DNA of 64,000 nt, taken from Rhizobium sp. WYJ-E13 (GTDB lineage Bacteria; Pseudomonadota; Alphaproteobacteria; Rhizobiales; Rhizobiaceae). Positions 43,676 to 52,462 of the stretch are shown here, in pieces. The notes under the pieces were generated by a model. It had not been told where the DNA came from. It worked only from the letters and a program-made list of their open reading frames with translations, and ran no database searches. How positions within the stretch are numbered: position 1 is the stretch's first letter; every line of letters begins with the position of its first letter. The DNA is taken from assembly GCF_018987265.1 (NCBI RefSeq), contig NZ_CP076853.1, positions 3,038,001 through 3,102,000 of the forward strand. Reading direction: 5' to 3'. A program made the position numbers and the translations under genes.

Positions 43676-44579
43676 TCAGTGCGTGGCCTACGTTACGGAT
43701 GTCGAATATTCCTTTCCGACTATTCTCTCGGCGCTGCAGGCCCGAAAATTTGCAAATCCTGAGACGGATGTTTGCGTTCTCATGTCAGAACATTTGGACA
43801 ATTTCGAGGAGCTGAAGAGCCTGCTGGCGTTGAGCGGTGTCAAACTGATGGACGCAACGGAAGCGCTGCACGAATCTCTCGGCAAGCTCGATGGCTCGCA
43901 TTTCATGGGCCGTATCAGCGTCAGCACCATGGCCAAGCTCGTACTCGCCCAGATCCTGCCTGATAATTATACCCAGATCATCTATCTGGATGGCGACACA
44001 CAGATCGTCAGCAGCCTTGCCGATCTCGAAAATGCGTTCGCCCCTCCCGGAAAGTTCTTCGCAGCGCGCGACTACACTTCCATCCATGGCCTGCTGCAGA
44101 ACGGCAAGGACAGCAGTTACTTCAATGCCGGCGTTCTGAAATTCCACCGCGACGGCTGGATCGGGCCGGAAGCGCTGCAACTCTTTGCGACGAACCCGGA
44201 TGCCTGCGATGGCAAGCATGATCAGGGCGCATTGAACTATGTCTGCGGCTCCTCACTCATCCTGGTGTCGAACCGCTGGAACTTCCCCAAACAGTTCCTG
44301 CACCTGGTGGACATGTCCTCGCTCGCCATCGTCCACTATATGGCGCACCCCAAGCCTTGGCATGGCACGTTCTTCCCATGGAGCGATACCGAAAGCCAAG
44401 TCTATATCGATCTGCGCAGGACACACCCAGCCTATAACGCGCTGTACCGGGGCATCAGCTTCGACCGCAAGGTTGTTTACAAATATCGTTCAATGCGCGA
44501 GCGCGTGAGACATGCCCTTCAGAATGAGATGCCCAATCCGCGCGTCCAGACCCTGCTTGCCGGCGACTATGTCTGCTGA
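43668..44579 (+). CDS. Glycosyltransferase family 8-like protein
   Basis: A 303-residue GT8-like enzyme: IIYLDGDTQIVSSLADL (metal-binding DxD), SSYFNAGVLKFHRDGW, and a HYMAHPKPWHG motif (the H-x2-x-PW motif of the family). Likely transfers a hexose in EPS assembly. ATG 43668 has GAGAAGGA upstream. Confidence 0.86.
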   Translation: MSNQCVAYVTDVEYSFPTILSALQARKFANPETDVCVLMSEHLDNFEELKSLLALSGVKLMDATEALHESLGKLDGSHFMGRISVSTMAKLVLAQILPDNYTQIIYLDGDTQIVSSLADLENAFAPPGKFFAARDYTSIHGLLQNGKDSSYFNAGVLKFHRDGWIGPEALQLFATNPDACDGKHDQGALNYVCGSSLILVSNRWNFPKQFLHLVDMSSLAIVHYMAHPKPWHGTFFPWSDTESQVYIDLRRTHPAYNALYRGISFDRKVVYKYRSMRERVRHALQNEMPNPRVQTLLAGDYVC

Positions 44580-44648
44580 CGAAAAGTCGGCTCGATCCCT
44601 GCAGGCAGAGCCGGTCCTTAAAACCGGCGCGAATGTTCAGGAGTAGAA

Positions 44649-45752
44649 ATGAGCGCTTTAACGACCAGCATCTCGCACTATGCCAAGGCGCGGCTGCGCC
44701 GTTCGCTGAAGGCCGGCCAAGTCACCTATGCCGGGCTGCGCGACAGCCTGAAGCAGGCCCGCCATGTCCTGATCTGCGTGATCCGCGACGAAGGACACCG
44801 GATGGAGTTCTTCCTGCAATATTATCGCGATCTCGGCGTCGAGCACTTCATCTGCATCGACAACGGTTCGAGCGACGGCACGGCCAAGCTCCTGTCCGGC
44901 ATGAACGATGTTTCGCTGCTCTCGGCCACTGGCTCGTACAAGGCGGCGCGCTTCGGCAATGACTGGATCAACGCGGTCATGAACCGCCATTGCCAGCAAA
45001 AATGGGTTCTCTATGTCGATGCGGATGAGTTTCTCGTCTATCCGCATTGCGATACGCGCTCGATCAGCCAGCTGACCGCCTATATGGAATCCGTCGGCGC
45101 CCGCTCGTTGCGCTCGGTCATGATCGACATGTACAGCCGCAATCCCGTCAGCGAAAACATCTGCGAGCCCGGCCGCAATCCGCTCGATGTGTGCAGCCTC
45201 TTCGACCGCTCAGGCTATGAATCGCATTTCGACAGGAACAGCCGCACCATCTGGATCAAGGGCGGCGTGCGCGGCCGTGTCTATTTCCGCGGCCGCACCT
45301 GGGATGGTCCCGCACTCAACAAGATCCCGCTGATCTACGTATCCGGCGAGCGCCTCTATCTCAAATCCTCGCACCAGGTCTGGCCGCTCTCCCTCAACCT
45401 CGGCGAAATGCGCGGAGCCGTCGGCATCAGCGGTGCCCTCCTGCACTTCAAGTTCCTGTCGAGCTTCCTCCACAAGGTCGCCGACGTCGCAAACCGCTCG
45501 GAGCACACCGCCGAATACACGATGTATTCCTCCCCCGAAGACGCCCGGAACTTCGCCTACACTGGCACCGGCAGTTACCGCCACTGGAAGGACCTCTCCG
45601 ACAACGGTCTTCTGCAGGGCGAAGGCTGGCAGCACTGGCGCAGCGCCTCCGATGCTGAAGTGAGGCAGAAGAGCTTACCTGCTCCGGAGAAAGCGACCTC
45701 TCCGACGCAAAGGGGCGATGTCATCTCAGGCGAAGCAACACCGTCGCGTTAA
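44649..45752 (+). CDS. Glycosyltransferase 2-like (GT92-type) protein
   Basis: A 367-residue protein with GT-A motifs: IRDEGHRMEFFLQYYRDLGVEHFICIDNGSSDGT, then VLYVDADEFLVYP (DxD). This is the pattern of the DUF23/Glyco_tranf_2_4 group. It is the last EPS-region gene; a short stem-loop (GCCGGT/ACCGGC near 44611-44629) precedes it. Confidence 0.85.
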   Translation: MSALTTSISHYAKARLRRSLKAGQVTYAGLRDSLKQARHVLICVIRDEGHRMEFFLQYYRDLGVEHFICIDNGSSDGTAKLLSGMNDVSLLSATGSYKAARFGNDWINAVMNRHCQQKWVLYVDADEFLVYPHCDTRSISQLTAYMESVGARSLRSVMIDMYSRNPVSENICEPGRNPLDVCSLFDRSGYESHFDRNSRTIWIKGGVRGRVYFRGRTWDGPALNKIPLIYVSGERLYLKSSHQVWPLSLNLGEMRGAVGISGALLHFKFLSSFLHKVADVANRSEHTAEYTMYSSPEDARNFAYTGTGSYRHWKDLSDNGLLQGEGWQHWRSASDAEVRQKSLPAPEKATSPTQRGDVISGEATPSR

Positions 45753-45824
45753 CGCTTTGCGGGCGCGTATTAACGCCCGCGTTTACGGTAACTTACTTCC
45801 CCACGCAATCGTGCAGTCTATGGT
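45749..45824 (+). promoter_or_regulatory. TTTAC-type repeats and core motif before the lipoprotein hydrolase
   Basis: TTAACGC at 45749 and 45770 precede the core GTTTACGGTAACTTACTTCC (45781-45800). TATGGT (45819-45824), 18 nt past ACTTCC, could be the -10 box if ACTTCC serves as -35. The start codon is at 45853. This is one of six copies of the core in 45.7-52.6 kb. Confidence 0.6.
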
Positions 45825-45852
45825 GCCATTCTGGTGAAATCAGGAAGCGATC

Positions 45853-47064
45853 ATGCTGAGACGCATTCTCCTCGCCGGGCTCTGCGTGCTTGCAGGCTGC
45901 GGCCATCCGACTGGGGTAATGACCCCTGTCGCTCTCACGACCGGAGCGCCGAAGACGGCGCAGGTGGACATGCTGGTGGCTACGACACGCCAGCCTTCCG
46001 GCGATCCCACGACGCTTTTTAACGGTGAGCGCAGTCCCAAGCCCTACCTGACGGACATCGCCATTTCCATTCCACCGAAACGTGCAGCCGGCACAGTTCA
46101 ATGGCCCGATCGGTTGCCGCCGAACCCGGCAACTGATTTTGCCGTCACGCGGGTCCAGCAACTCGAGACACGAACAGATGGACGTGCCTGGTTCAAACAG
46201 CATCTTGTAGACGGACATGCCCTCGTCTTCGTACATGGCTTCAACAATACATACGAGGATTCCGTGTTCCGGCTGGCCCAGATCGTCCACGACAGCGGCA
46301 TGAAGGCCACGCCGGTCCTTTTCACCTGGCCCTCGCGCGCCAAGCTGACAGCTTACGAATACGACAAGGAAAGCACGAATTATTCGCGCACAGCACTCGA
46401 ACAGGCGCTGCGGATCCTCGCGCAGGATTCGAGCGTCAAGGATATCACCATCCTCGCCCACTCCATGGGAACCTGGCTCGCCATGGAATCCCTGCGCCAG
46501 ATGGGCATTCGCGACGGACATGTGAACCCCAAGATCCGCGACGTCATTCTTGCCTCGCCCGATATCGACATACAGGTCTTCGCCAAACAGTACGTGGAGA
46601 TGGGAACGCCCCATCCAAAGTTCACGATCTTCGTTTCGCAGGATGATCGGGCTCTGGCGGTATCGAGCTTCATCACCGGAAAAGTATCCCGGCTGGGCGC
46701 CATCGATCCCTCCAAGGAGCCCTATCGCAGCAGGCTGGAAGAGGCCGGCATTACTGCCATCGATCTGACGAAGGTCAACACGGGCGACAAGCTCAACCAC
46801 GGCAAATTTGCCGAAAGCCCTGAGATCGTCCAGCTGATCGGCCAACGGTTGATAGCCGGCCAGCCTCTGACGGATTCCAATATCACCCTCGGCGAAGGTG
46901 TTGCCGCCGTCGTCGGCGGCACGGTGCAAACAGTGGGCAAGGTCGCTGGTACGGCCGTCGCCGCCCCGCTCGCGATCGCCGAACGTCCGCCGGTCGCTGC
47001 AAAGCCAGTGAAGGTCGAAGACACACTGCGCGCCGATCCGCAATCCAAGCCGCTGACACAGTGA
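45853..47064 (+). CDS. Lipoprotein alpha/beta hydrolase (DUF900-like)
   Basis: The 403-residue protein has a lipobox (LLAGLCVLAGC, lipidated Cys16). Its alpha/beta-hydrolase domain has the nucleophile elbow AHSMGTW and oxyanion region FVHGFNNTYEDSVFR, typical of the DUF900 group. It is likely envelope-anchored. The C-terminus is Ala/Val rich. Its substrate is unknown. The promoter carries the TTTAC-type core, shared with the FGE, outer-membrane protein and MscS genes. Confidence 0.85.
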   Translation: MLRRILLAGLCVLAGCGHPTGVMTPVALTTGAPKTAQVDMLVATTRQPSGDPTTLFNGERSPKPYLTDIAISIPPKRAAGTVQWPDRLPPNPATDFAVTRVQQLETRTDGRAWFKQHLVDGHALVFVHGFNNTYEDSVFRLAQIVHDSGMKATPVLFTWPSRAKLTAYEYDKESTNYSRTALEQALRILAQDSSVKDITILAHSMGTWLAMESLRQMGIRDGHVNPKIRDVILASPDIDIQVFAKQYVEMGTPHPKFTIFVSQDDRALAVSSFITGKVSRLGAIDPSKEPYRSRLEEAGITAIDLTKVNTGDKLNHGKFAESPEIVQLIGQRLIAGQPLTDSNITLGEGVAAVVGGTVQTVGKVAGTAVAAPLAIAERPPVAAKPVKVEDTLRADPQSKPLTQ

Positions 47065-47072
47065 TGGCTTGA

Positions 47073-47124
47073 TTTACGCGGCCGTTACATCTCGCAACAC
47101 CGCCATTTACGGTAACGTACTTCC
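47073..47124 (+). promoter_or_regulatory. TTTAC-type repeats and core motif before the FGE-like gene
   Basis: TTTACGC (47073), GTTAC (47084) and the core TTTACGGTAACGTACTTCC (47106-47124). Spacing between the repeats is 11 and 22 bp. The start codon is 51 bp after the core. No clear -10 box is seen at 17-18 nt. Confidence 0.6.
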
Positions 47125-47174
47125 GCCCCCTGCGCTTACGCGCGAAGCTTTCAGCTCACACTCCGGAGGTGACG

Positions 47175-48194
47175 ATGGCACTGGCATTCGGCGACGCACA
47201 TGCCTCGAACGCAGCACCCGAAGGCATGGTCTGGATTCCCGGACGAACCTTCACCATGGGATCGAACGATCACTATCCGGAGGAGGCGCCTGCCCATCCC
47301 GTGAAGGTCGATGGTTTCTGGATCGATGACATCCCAGTCACGAACCGCAGGTTCACGGAATTCGTCAAGGCGACCGGTTATGTCACCTTCGCCGAAAAGA
47401 CTCCCGACGCCAAGGATTACCCAGGCGCCAAACCCGAGATGTTACGTGCGGGATCGCTGCTCTTCTTCCAGCCGAACACCGTTAGCGGGCCCGATATCAC
47501 GCAGTGGTGGACGTTCAAATTCGGCGCGAACTGGCACCGGCCGCGCGGCGGCATCAGCGACCTGCGCGGCAAACTCGACCATCCTGTCGTGCATGTGGCC
47601 TGGTGCGATGCGAAGGCCTATGCGGATTGGGCGGGGCTAGAACTGCCCACGGAAGCGGAATGGGAACTCGCTGCGCGTGGCGGCCTCGACGATGCGGAAT
47701 TTGCCTGGGGTGACGAATTGATGCCGGGCGGCGTTCCCATGGCCAATACATGGCAGGGAACCTTCCCGGTGAAGTCCACGAAGCCGAAGGGCCACGAACG
47801 GACCTCGCCCGTTCGCAGCTTTCCGCCGAACGGCTATGGCCTTTACGACATGATCGGCAATGTCTGGGAATGGACCGCGGACTACTGGTCCGACCGCCAT
47901 CCCGAACCATCGGCAAAAGCCTGCTGCATTCCGAACAATCCGCGCGGCGCAGGCGTGGAGGCGAGCTACGACCCGCGCCAGCCCGATATTCGTATTCCGC
48001 GCCGTGTGCTGAAAGGCGGCTCGCATCTTTGCGCACCGAATTACTGCCGCCGCTATCGCCCGGCCGCTCGCCATGCCGAGCCGGAGGACACTTCGACCAG
48101 CCATCTCGGTTTCCGCTGCATAAAAAGAGCACCCGCATCCCAGGAGCCCATGTCCCAGGAGAATGTCCATGAGCAGGTCCGCGCAAGCCGTTGA
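47175..48194 (+). CDS. Formylglycine-generating enzyme-like (SUMF1/FGE-sulfatase-modifying domain)
   Basis: FGE enzymes oxidise a Cys of sulfatases to formylglycine. The 339-residue protein has GMVWIPGRTFTMGSN, FWIDDIPVTNRRF, PVVHVAWCDAKAYADWAG, LPTEAEWELAARGG, and GGSHLCAPNYCRRYRPAAR. The last contains the two Cys (286, 291) spaced as in active FGE. No sulfatase is encoded in this window, so it may modify a sulfatase elsewhere or have another oxidase-like role. GGAGGT precedes the ATG at 47175. Overlaps the following HAD gene by 26 nt. Confidence 0.9.
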   Translation: MALAFGDAHASNAAPEGMVWIPGRTFTMGSNDHYPEEAPAHPVKVDGFWIDDIPVTNRRFTEFVKATGYVTFAEKTPDAKDYPGAKPEMLRAGSLLFFQPNTVSGPDITQWWTFKFGANWHRPRGGISDLRGKLDHPVVHVAWCDAKAYADWAGLELPTEAEWELAARGGLDDAEFAWGDELMPGGVPMANTWQGTFPVKSTKPKGHERTSPVRSFPPNGYGLYDMIGNVWEWTADYWSDRHPEPSAKACCIPNNPRGAGVEASYDPRQPDIRIPRRVLKGGSHLCAPNYCRRYRPAARHAEPEDTSTSHLGFRCIKRAPASQEPMSQENVHEQVRASR

Positions 48195-49185
48195 CGCCAG
48201 CCTTGCCTCCCTCTTCGTTGCTCTCGTCCTACTGATTGCGGCGTCATGGAGCCCTGTCCTCGCGCAGGAACCGCTGCCTTCGTGGAACGGTACGCCTGCC
48301 AAAACCCGCATCATGGATTTCGTCGAGGCAACCGTCACCGAAGGCGGAGAAGGCTATGTCGCGCCCGCAAAGCGCATCGCCGTCTTCGACAATGACGGTA
48401 CGCTGTGGTCCGAGCAGCCCTATTATGTACAGCTTGGCTTCATGCTCGACCGGGTCAAGACGCTCGCGCCGCAGCATCCCGAATGGAAGACCAGAGAACC
48501 CTTCAAGAGCATCCTCAGCGGCGACCTGAAAGGCGTCGCGAGAGGCGGTGAAAAGGGCATGGTAGACCTTGTAATGGCGACGCATGCCAACATGACGTCA
48601 GATGAATTCAGCAAAATCGTCACCGACTGGTTTGCGGCATCAAGACATCCGAAAACCGGCAAGCCCTATACCGACATGACCTATCTGCCGATGCGTGAAC
48701 TGCTGGACTATCTGCGCGCCAACGATTTCCGGACCTTTATCGTCTCGGGCGGCGGCGTGGAGTTCATGCGTCCGGTGACGGAACAGCTTTACGGCATCCC
48801 GCCCGAGCAGGTGGTCGGCAGCACGATTGCCACCCAATATGATCTCGCCGGCGATGTGCCGGTTTTGAAACGCCTGCCGAAGATCGATTTCATCGACGAC
48901 GGTCCCGGCAAGCCCGTCGGCATCAACAAGTTCATCGGCCAGCGGCCGATCTTCGTAGCCGGCAATTCGGATGGCGATTACGAAATGATGCGCTGGACGA
49001 CATCAGGCAAAGGTCCCGGCTTCGCCATCCTGGTCCACCACACGGATGCCGATCGTGAATATGCTTATGACCGCGATTCAGCCTTCGGAAAGCTGGACAA
49101 AGCCCTGAACGAAGCCGAACGCCGGCACTGGCTGGTCGTCGACATGAAAAACGACTGGAAAAAGATCTTCGCTTTCGAGCAGTGA
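48169..49185 (+). CDS. Exported HAD-family phosphatase
   Basis: The 338-residue protein has an N-terminal signal helix (ASLFVALVLLIAASWSPVLAQ) and HAD motifs: DNDGT with Asp74/Asp76, TFIVSGGG, and NSDGDYEMM. The second of two close ATGs (48169) fits AGGAGA at proper spacing. It overlaps the FGE gene and probably shares its transcript. The envelope location is predicted; the substrate is unknown. Confidence 0.85.
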   Translation: MSRSAQAVDASLASLFVALVLLIAASWSPVLAQEPLPSWNGTPAKTRIMDFVEATVTEGGEGYVAPAKRIAVFDNDGTLWSEQPYYVQLGFMLDRVKTLAPQHPEWKTREPFKSILSGDLKGVARGGEKGMVDLVMATHANMTSDEFSKIVTDWFAASRHPKTGKPYTDMTYLPMRELLDYLRANDFRTFIVSGGGVEFMRPVTEQLYGIPPEQVVGSTIATQYDLAGDVPVLKRLPKIDFIDDGPGKPVGINKFIGQRPIFVAGNSDGDYEMMRWTTSGKGPGFAILVHHTDADREYAYDRDSAFGKLDKALNEAERRHWLVVDMKNDWKKIFAFEQ

Positions 49186-49226
49186 CGAAGCGCTCGCGTG
49201 ATTGCCACCAACGCTCTTGCGCAATC

Positions 49227-50009
49227 TTAGAAATGGAAGACCAGACCCAGAATCGGACCATGTTCGACGATGTCGTTGGTCAAGGTGTCGTCGCTGTAGT
49301 TCACGCCGAGGGCACGGTAACCGGCCATTGCGGAAATGGCATCGTTCCATTTGTAGCCGATACCCGCCATCACATCCCAGTCGAGATCAGCGCCACCAGC
49401 TCCGATCAGGCCCCACGCGGTCAGATAGACAGTGGGCGTGATCGAATATACACCTCGGACACCAGCCATGGCATCCACCCAGGTCGCATCATCCTTGGCT
49501 GAAGCCCCACCCAGGGGACCGCCGGAAAACGAGATCGTCGTTTCCGTATACCAGATTTTTACGCCGCCGATGACATCGAGCCGCCCCCGAGGATCTTCGA
49601 GAACCGTATAACCCGCGCCGATCAGCGCCGCAAACGTCTCTTGCTTCAGATCGACCTCATCGGCCAAAATCCCGCGCGGCGTAGCTGCGTCCGTCGTTAT
49701 GCGGGAATAAATGATATCGGTCACGATGCTGAAGCGGTCATATCGGGCGTCACCTGCCACCATGAAGGCAAAATCGAGGTCGGAGAGAATATCACTGAAA
49801 CTCTCGTCGACATGAACTTCCGGAAGACCGAAGACCGCCGCATCACCGGTTATGCCGGCGATCCAGAAATAGGGAGAAACTGAAAACGTCCATTTGTCGG
49901 GATTGGTGGGCTGCGGCTGCGGAGCGAGAACGGGAGCAATGTCGGCAGCTTGAGACATGACCGGAGCGGCCAGAATGGCCGCGGAAAGCAACAGCATGGT
50001 GGTTCGCAT
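49227..50009 (-). CDS. Outer-membrane beta-barrel-like protein
   Basis: A 260-residue exported protein with a signal peptide (RTTMLLLSAAILAAPVMSQA), alternating hydrophobic/polar strands and an aromatic C-terminal end (ILGLVFHF), as in outer-membrane barrels. GAGGGA lies before ATG 50009. Two copies of the TTTAC-type core lie upstream. Convergent with the HAD gene. Function (porin, adhesin or lipid transport) is not known. Confidence 0.8.
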   Translation of the reverse strand: MRTTMLLLSAAILAAPVMSQAADIAPVLAPQPQPTNPDKWTFSVSPYFWIAGITGDAAVFGLPEVHVDESFSDILSDLDFAFMVAGDARYDRFSIVTDIIYSRITTDAATPRGILADEVDLKQETFAALIGAGYTVLEDPRGRLDVIGGVKIWYTETTISFSGGPLGGASAKDDATWVDAMAGVRGVYSITPTVYLTAWGLIGAGGADLDWDVMAGIGYKWNDAISAMAGYRALGVNYSDDTLTNDIVEHGPILGLVFHF

Positions 50010-50057
50010 CAACAATCCCTCTGCTCACCGACAAAATTTCATCCGCCCTGTCGCAAT

Positions 50058-50123
50058 AGGATACATCTGCGGCTCCAGACGGAAGTACGTTACGGTAAAC
50101 CGCAGTGTAAATGTGATCGTAAA
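50058..50123 (-). promoter_or_regulatory. TTTAC-type repeats and core motif before the outer-membrane protein gene
   Basis: Read on the minus strand: three TTTAC copies 12 bp apart (plus-strand GTAAA at 50095, 50107, 50119), the last within the core GTTTACCGTAACGTACTTCC (50081-50100). TATCCT (50058-50063) lies 17 nt past ACTTCC. Confidence 0.6.
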
Positions 50124-50183
50124 CGAGCTTATCGCCGCGGAACTGGCCGCCGAAGGCGAGCTTTGCAGAAAGCCGAGGTCGAA

Positions 50184-50202
50184 CAAGTACGTTGCCGTAA
50201 AC
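50184..50202 (-). promoter_or_regulatory. Second core motif before the outer-membrane protein gene
   Basis: GTTTACGGCAACGTACTTG on the minus strand, a near-copy of the core, about 100 bp upstream of the first. It may be a further binding site. Confidence 0.5.
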
Positions 50203-50203
50203 G

Positions 50204-50222
50204 CGACCCGATTTACGGGTCG
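50204..50222 (-). terminator. Hairpin at the stop codon of the TPR regulator gene
   Basis: CGACCCG and CGGGTCG (7-bp arms, 5-nt loop) include the TAA stop on the minus strand. A likely transcript end or processing structure. Confidence 0.4.
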
Positions 50223-51952
50223 AGGGCACTTGTAACATCATTGAATGCGAACACTGCTCCAGCCTTGGCGAGACCTGCCTCGATCTCAGCCGAAAGCAGC
50301 GGCTGGAGGCGTTTTGCTTCCAGCTTCCGCCGGAGGGTCCGTTCGAAATCCGGATCCCTGCCCCGCACATCGGCAAGTCGCGCCTTGGCTTGATCGGAAC
50401 CGAGCTGACCGAGTGCGGCAGCGCGCAAGGCGCGCACGACGAAATCCGCGCAGTTCACCTGCTCGGCAAGCAGTGAGGCCTCCGACCATTCGCCGCGGCG
50501 ATAGGCATCGAGAGCAAGAACGAGCATGGCGTCGCGCGGCACAATATCGACGGCACGGCCGGCATCTTGCGCCATAGCAACACCAGCGTCGAAGTAACCG
50601 GCTGAAAACAGCACGAAAGCGAGCTTTGCCACAGCATCCGGATTGCTCGGGTTGAGCGAGATCGCCCGGTTTCCGGCCTGCAGCGCTGCATCGATGCGTC
50701 CATCGGCGAACTGCGTCATCATCAGCGCCACATAGGCGCGATCCGACATGGGGGCGATTGAAACCGCGCGGTTCGCCAGACCGAGAGCATGGTCGCGCAC
50801 GACAGCATCTTCGGCCGCGGCCTCCGGCGCGATCAGGACGCGCGCAAGCAACGCCTCAGCGTCGGAATTGCTCGGATCGGCGGCAAGCGTCCGTTCGAGG
50901 CAGGAGCGCACCGCGGCCATATTGTCCGAACTGCCGTCATCAAGCTGAAATTCTGCACGCAGGACGCAGGCGTTGCCGATCGAGTCTGTGCTGCTGGCAT
51001 GCGTTTCGATATTGTTGATCACCCCCCGCGTCGCTGCAAAGCGGCGCGCAAGAACATCGACGATCTCCTGGCGGGTCGCTGCCGGGCTCTTTCCGTCAAT
51101 GGCAATCGTTTCCAGCCCCGATTTCAGGAGGTCGCCGGACTCGCTGTCGACGATCTGCCACCAGACACTCCTGAGATCGCCGTCGCCGTAATATTTCATG
51201 TCGATTTCATAAGCCCGTCCTGCAGCCTTCTGCGCTCGCGCACCGGCATAACCAGCCTTCGCCACCGTCAACGTCTGGAATTGCGTCAGCGCCGTCAACA
51301 GCATGTCACGCGTCTGGCTGGCCTCGCCTTGCATCCTAGTCTCAACCGCATCAATGGAAAGCGCGACCGACGGGCGGACTGTCAGGGACGGCTTCGAGGC
51401 ATAGAGAACGACGCCGGCAGCGATCGCCGCGCAGAGCAGCAGCGCCATCCCCGTATGGACCATCAGGGGCCGGCGAAAAGGTGAAAGGGCATCGGAGCCT
51501 TCTACAGCCAGGCAAACAGGACCATCATCAGACGTCTCGGGCAGATCGCTTTCCAGCACCACTTCTTCTTCGTCATGCTCGTAAGGCACATACGACCGAG
51601 GGAAAAGCGTCACATAAGTACCCTTGGGAATGTGGATCGTCACATCCTGCTCGGCACCGAAAGCTTCGTAATAGTTCTCGACCGACGAACGCAGCCGGCT
51701 CACCTCGATGCGCACGATCGGATCGTTCGATGCATCGAAATTACTCGCTCGCCCGAGGACATCAAGTGCGATGGAATAGGCCTTGACCCCCTCTTCGCAG
51801 CCGGCAAAGCGCCGTTCCGCAAGATACCGCAGAATGGCCCGTTGTCGTTCCGTAGCATGGAATCTGGGATCGGACAGAATTCGTTCGAGTTCTGCCCTGG
51901 CCTCCGACAGCGATACTTCGCATGTCCTCGCGTTGTGTACTTCAGCACCCAT
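50213..51952 (-). CDS. Membrane-anchored regulator-like protein with winged-helix-like N-terminus and TPR-type repeats
   Basis: The 579-residue protein starts with a domain (about residues 12-115) of the kind found at the N-terminus of many bacterial TPR/cyclase proteins: QRAILRYLAERRF, AYSIALDVLGR, FDASNDPIVRIEVSRLRSSVENYY and IPKGTYVTLF. This domain is thought to be DNA-binding-like. One membrane helix follows (163-186). The C-terminal half has TPR-like helical repeats (ANRAVSIAPMSDRAYVALMMTQFADGRIDAALQAGNRAISLNPSNPDAVAKLAFVLFSAGYF) and would face the periplasm, a CadC-like layout. It lies within the genes that share the TTTAC-type core, so it is the best candidate regulator. DNA binding is not proven. 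Confidence 0.78.
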   Translation of the reverse strand: MGAEVHNARTCEVSLSEARAELERILSDPRFHATERQRAILRYLAERRFAGCEEGVKAYSIALDVLGRASNFDASNDPIVRIEVSRLRSSVENYYEAFGAEQDVTIHIPKGTYVTLFPRSYVPYEHDEEEVVLESDLPETSDDGPVCLAVEGSDALSPFRRPLMVHTGMALLLCAAIAAGVVLYASKPSLTVRPSVALSIDAVETRMQGEASQTRDMLLTALTQFQTLTVAKAGYAGARAQKAAGRAYEIDMKYYGDGDLRSVWWQIVDSESGDLLKSGLETIAIDGKSPAATRQEIVDVLARRFAATRGVINNIETHASSTDSIGNACVLRAEFQLDDGSSDNMAAVRSCLERTLAADPSNSDAEALLARVLIAPEAAAEDAVVRDHALGLANRAVSIAPMSDRAYVALMMTQFADGRIDAALQAGNRAISLNPSNPDAVAKLAFVLFSAGYFDAGVAMAQDAGRAVDIVPRDAMLVLALDAYRRGEWSEASLLAEQVNCADFVVRALRAAALGQLGSDQAKARLADVRGRDPDFERTLRRKLEAKRLQPLLSAEIEAGLAKAGAVFAFNDVTSALDP

Positions 51953-52078
51953 GACCGCCCCGCACGCGCTGAATAGGCTAAAGCATAACAGGGACGTTTA
52001 TCGCCGAGGCGGCGACAGGTTGCAACTGAAAATTCTAACAAAACCAGTAGGCGATCGGTTTTAACGTGACTCAGCGCC

Positions 52079-52378
52079 TCAATTCGGCACGTTAGAGCCG
52101 TGCTCCAAAACATATAGGATGATATCGGATTCGATTTCGGCACAGATGGTCTCGTATTCCACGACCATCGGACAATGCCCCTCCCCGGGCTGTCGCATGA
52201 GGCGCTCCAGGGCTAGGCTCGCTTCCTCATAAGCCTCAAAGAGATCGCTCAGCGAGCGGGATTTCGATGCGAGAAGCTGCAGTCTGCCCCGCACTGCGGG
52301 CAATTTCAGCATGAGCCGCCACAGCCCACGCTGTGCGGTTTCCGTGCAGTTCCACTTGATGCCTCCTTCCTTACCCAT
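52079..52378 (-). CDS. Small hypothetical protein
   Basis: A 99-residue helical protein (LMLKLPAVRGRLQLLASKSRSLSDLFEAYEEASLALERLMRQ, then EYETICAEIESDIILYVLEHGSN). ATG 52378 is chosen because it leaves a leader after the predicted -10 box (ACTATG on the plus strand, 52410-52415) and follows AGGAGG; ATG 52402 is an alternative that would make 107 residues. Promoter carries the TTTAC-type core, divergent to MscS. No known domain recognised. Confidence 0.65.
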   Translation of the reverse strand: MGKEGGIKWNCTETAQRGLWRLMLKLPAVRGRLQLLASKSRSLSDLFEAYEEASLALERLMRQPGEGHCPMVVEYETICAEIESDIILYVLEHGSNVPN

Positions 52379-52409
52379 TGGAGATCCGGGCCTCCTGCTC
52401 ATCCCGCCG

Positions 52410-52452
52410 ACTATGGAGCGACAGGTGCAAGATGGAAGTACGTTACCGTAAA
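52410..52452 (-). promoter_or_regulatory. TTTAC-type core motif before the small hypothetical gene
   Basis: Minus-strand core TTTACGGTAACGTACTTCC (52434-52452). CATAGT (52410-52415) lies 18 nt past ACTTCC and may be the -10 box. Confidence 0.6.
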
Positions 52453-52462
52453 TCCGCCGCCA

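Noticed and set aside
45793..47043. Minus-strand frame (about 416 codons) opposite the lipoprotein hydrolase
   Set aside because: The plus strand has a lipobox, hydrolase motifs and a promoter motif; the antisense frame has none.
52434..52452. Reading GGAAGTACGTTACC as an EcfG-type general-stress promoter
   Set aside because: EcfG promoters need GGAAC and CGTT about 16-17 nt apart; here the parts are only a few nt apart, and all copies are oriented the other way relative to their genes.
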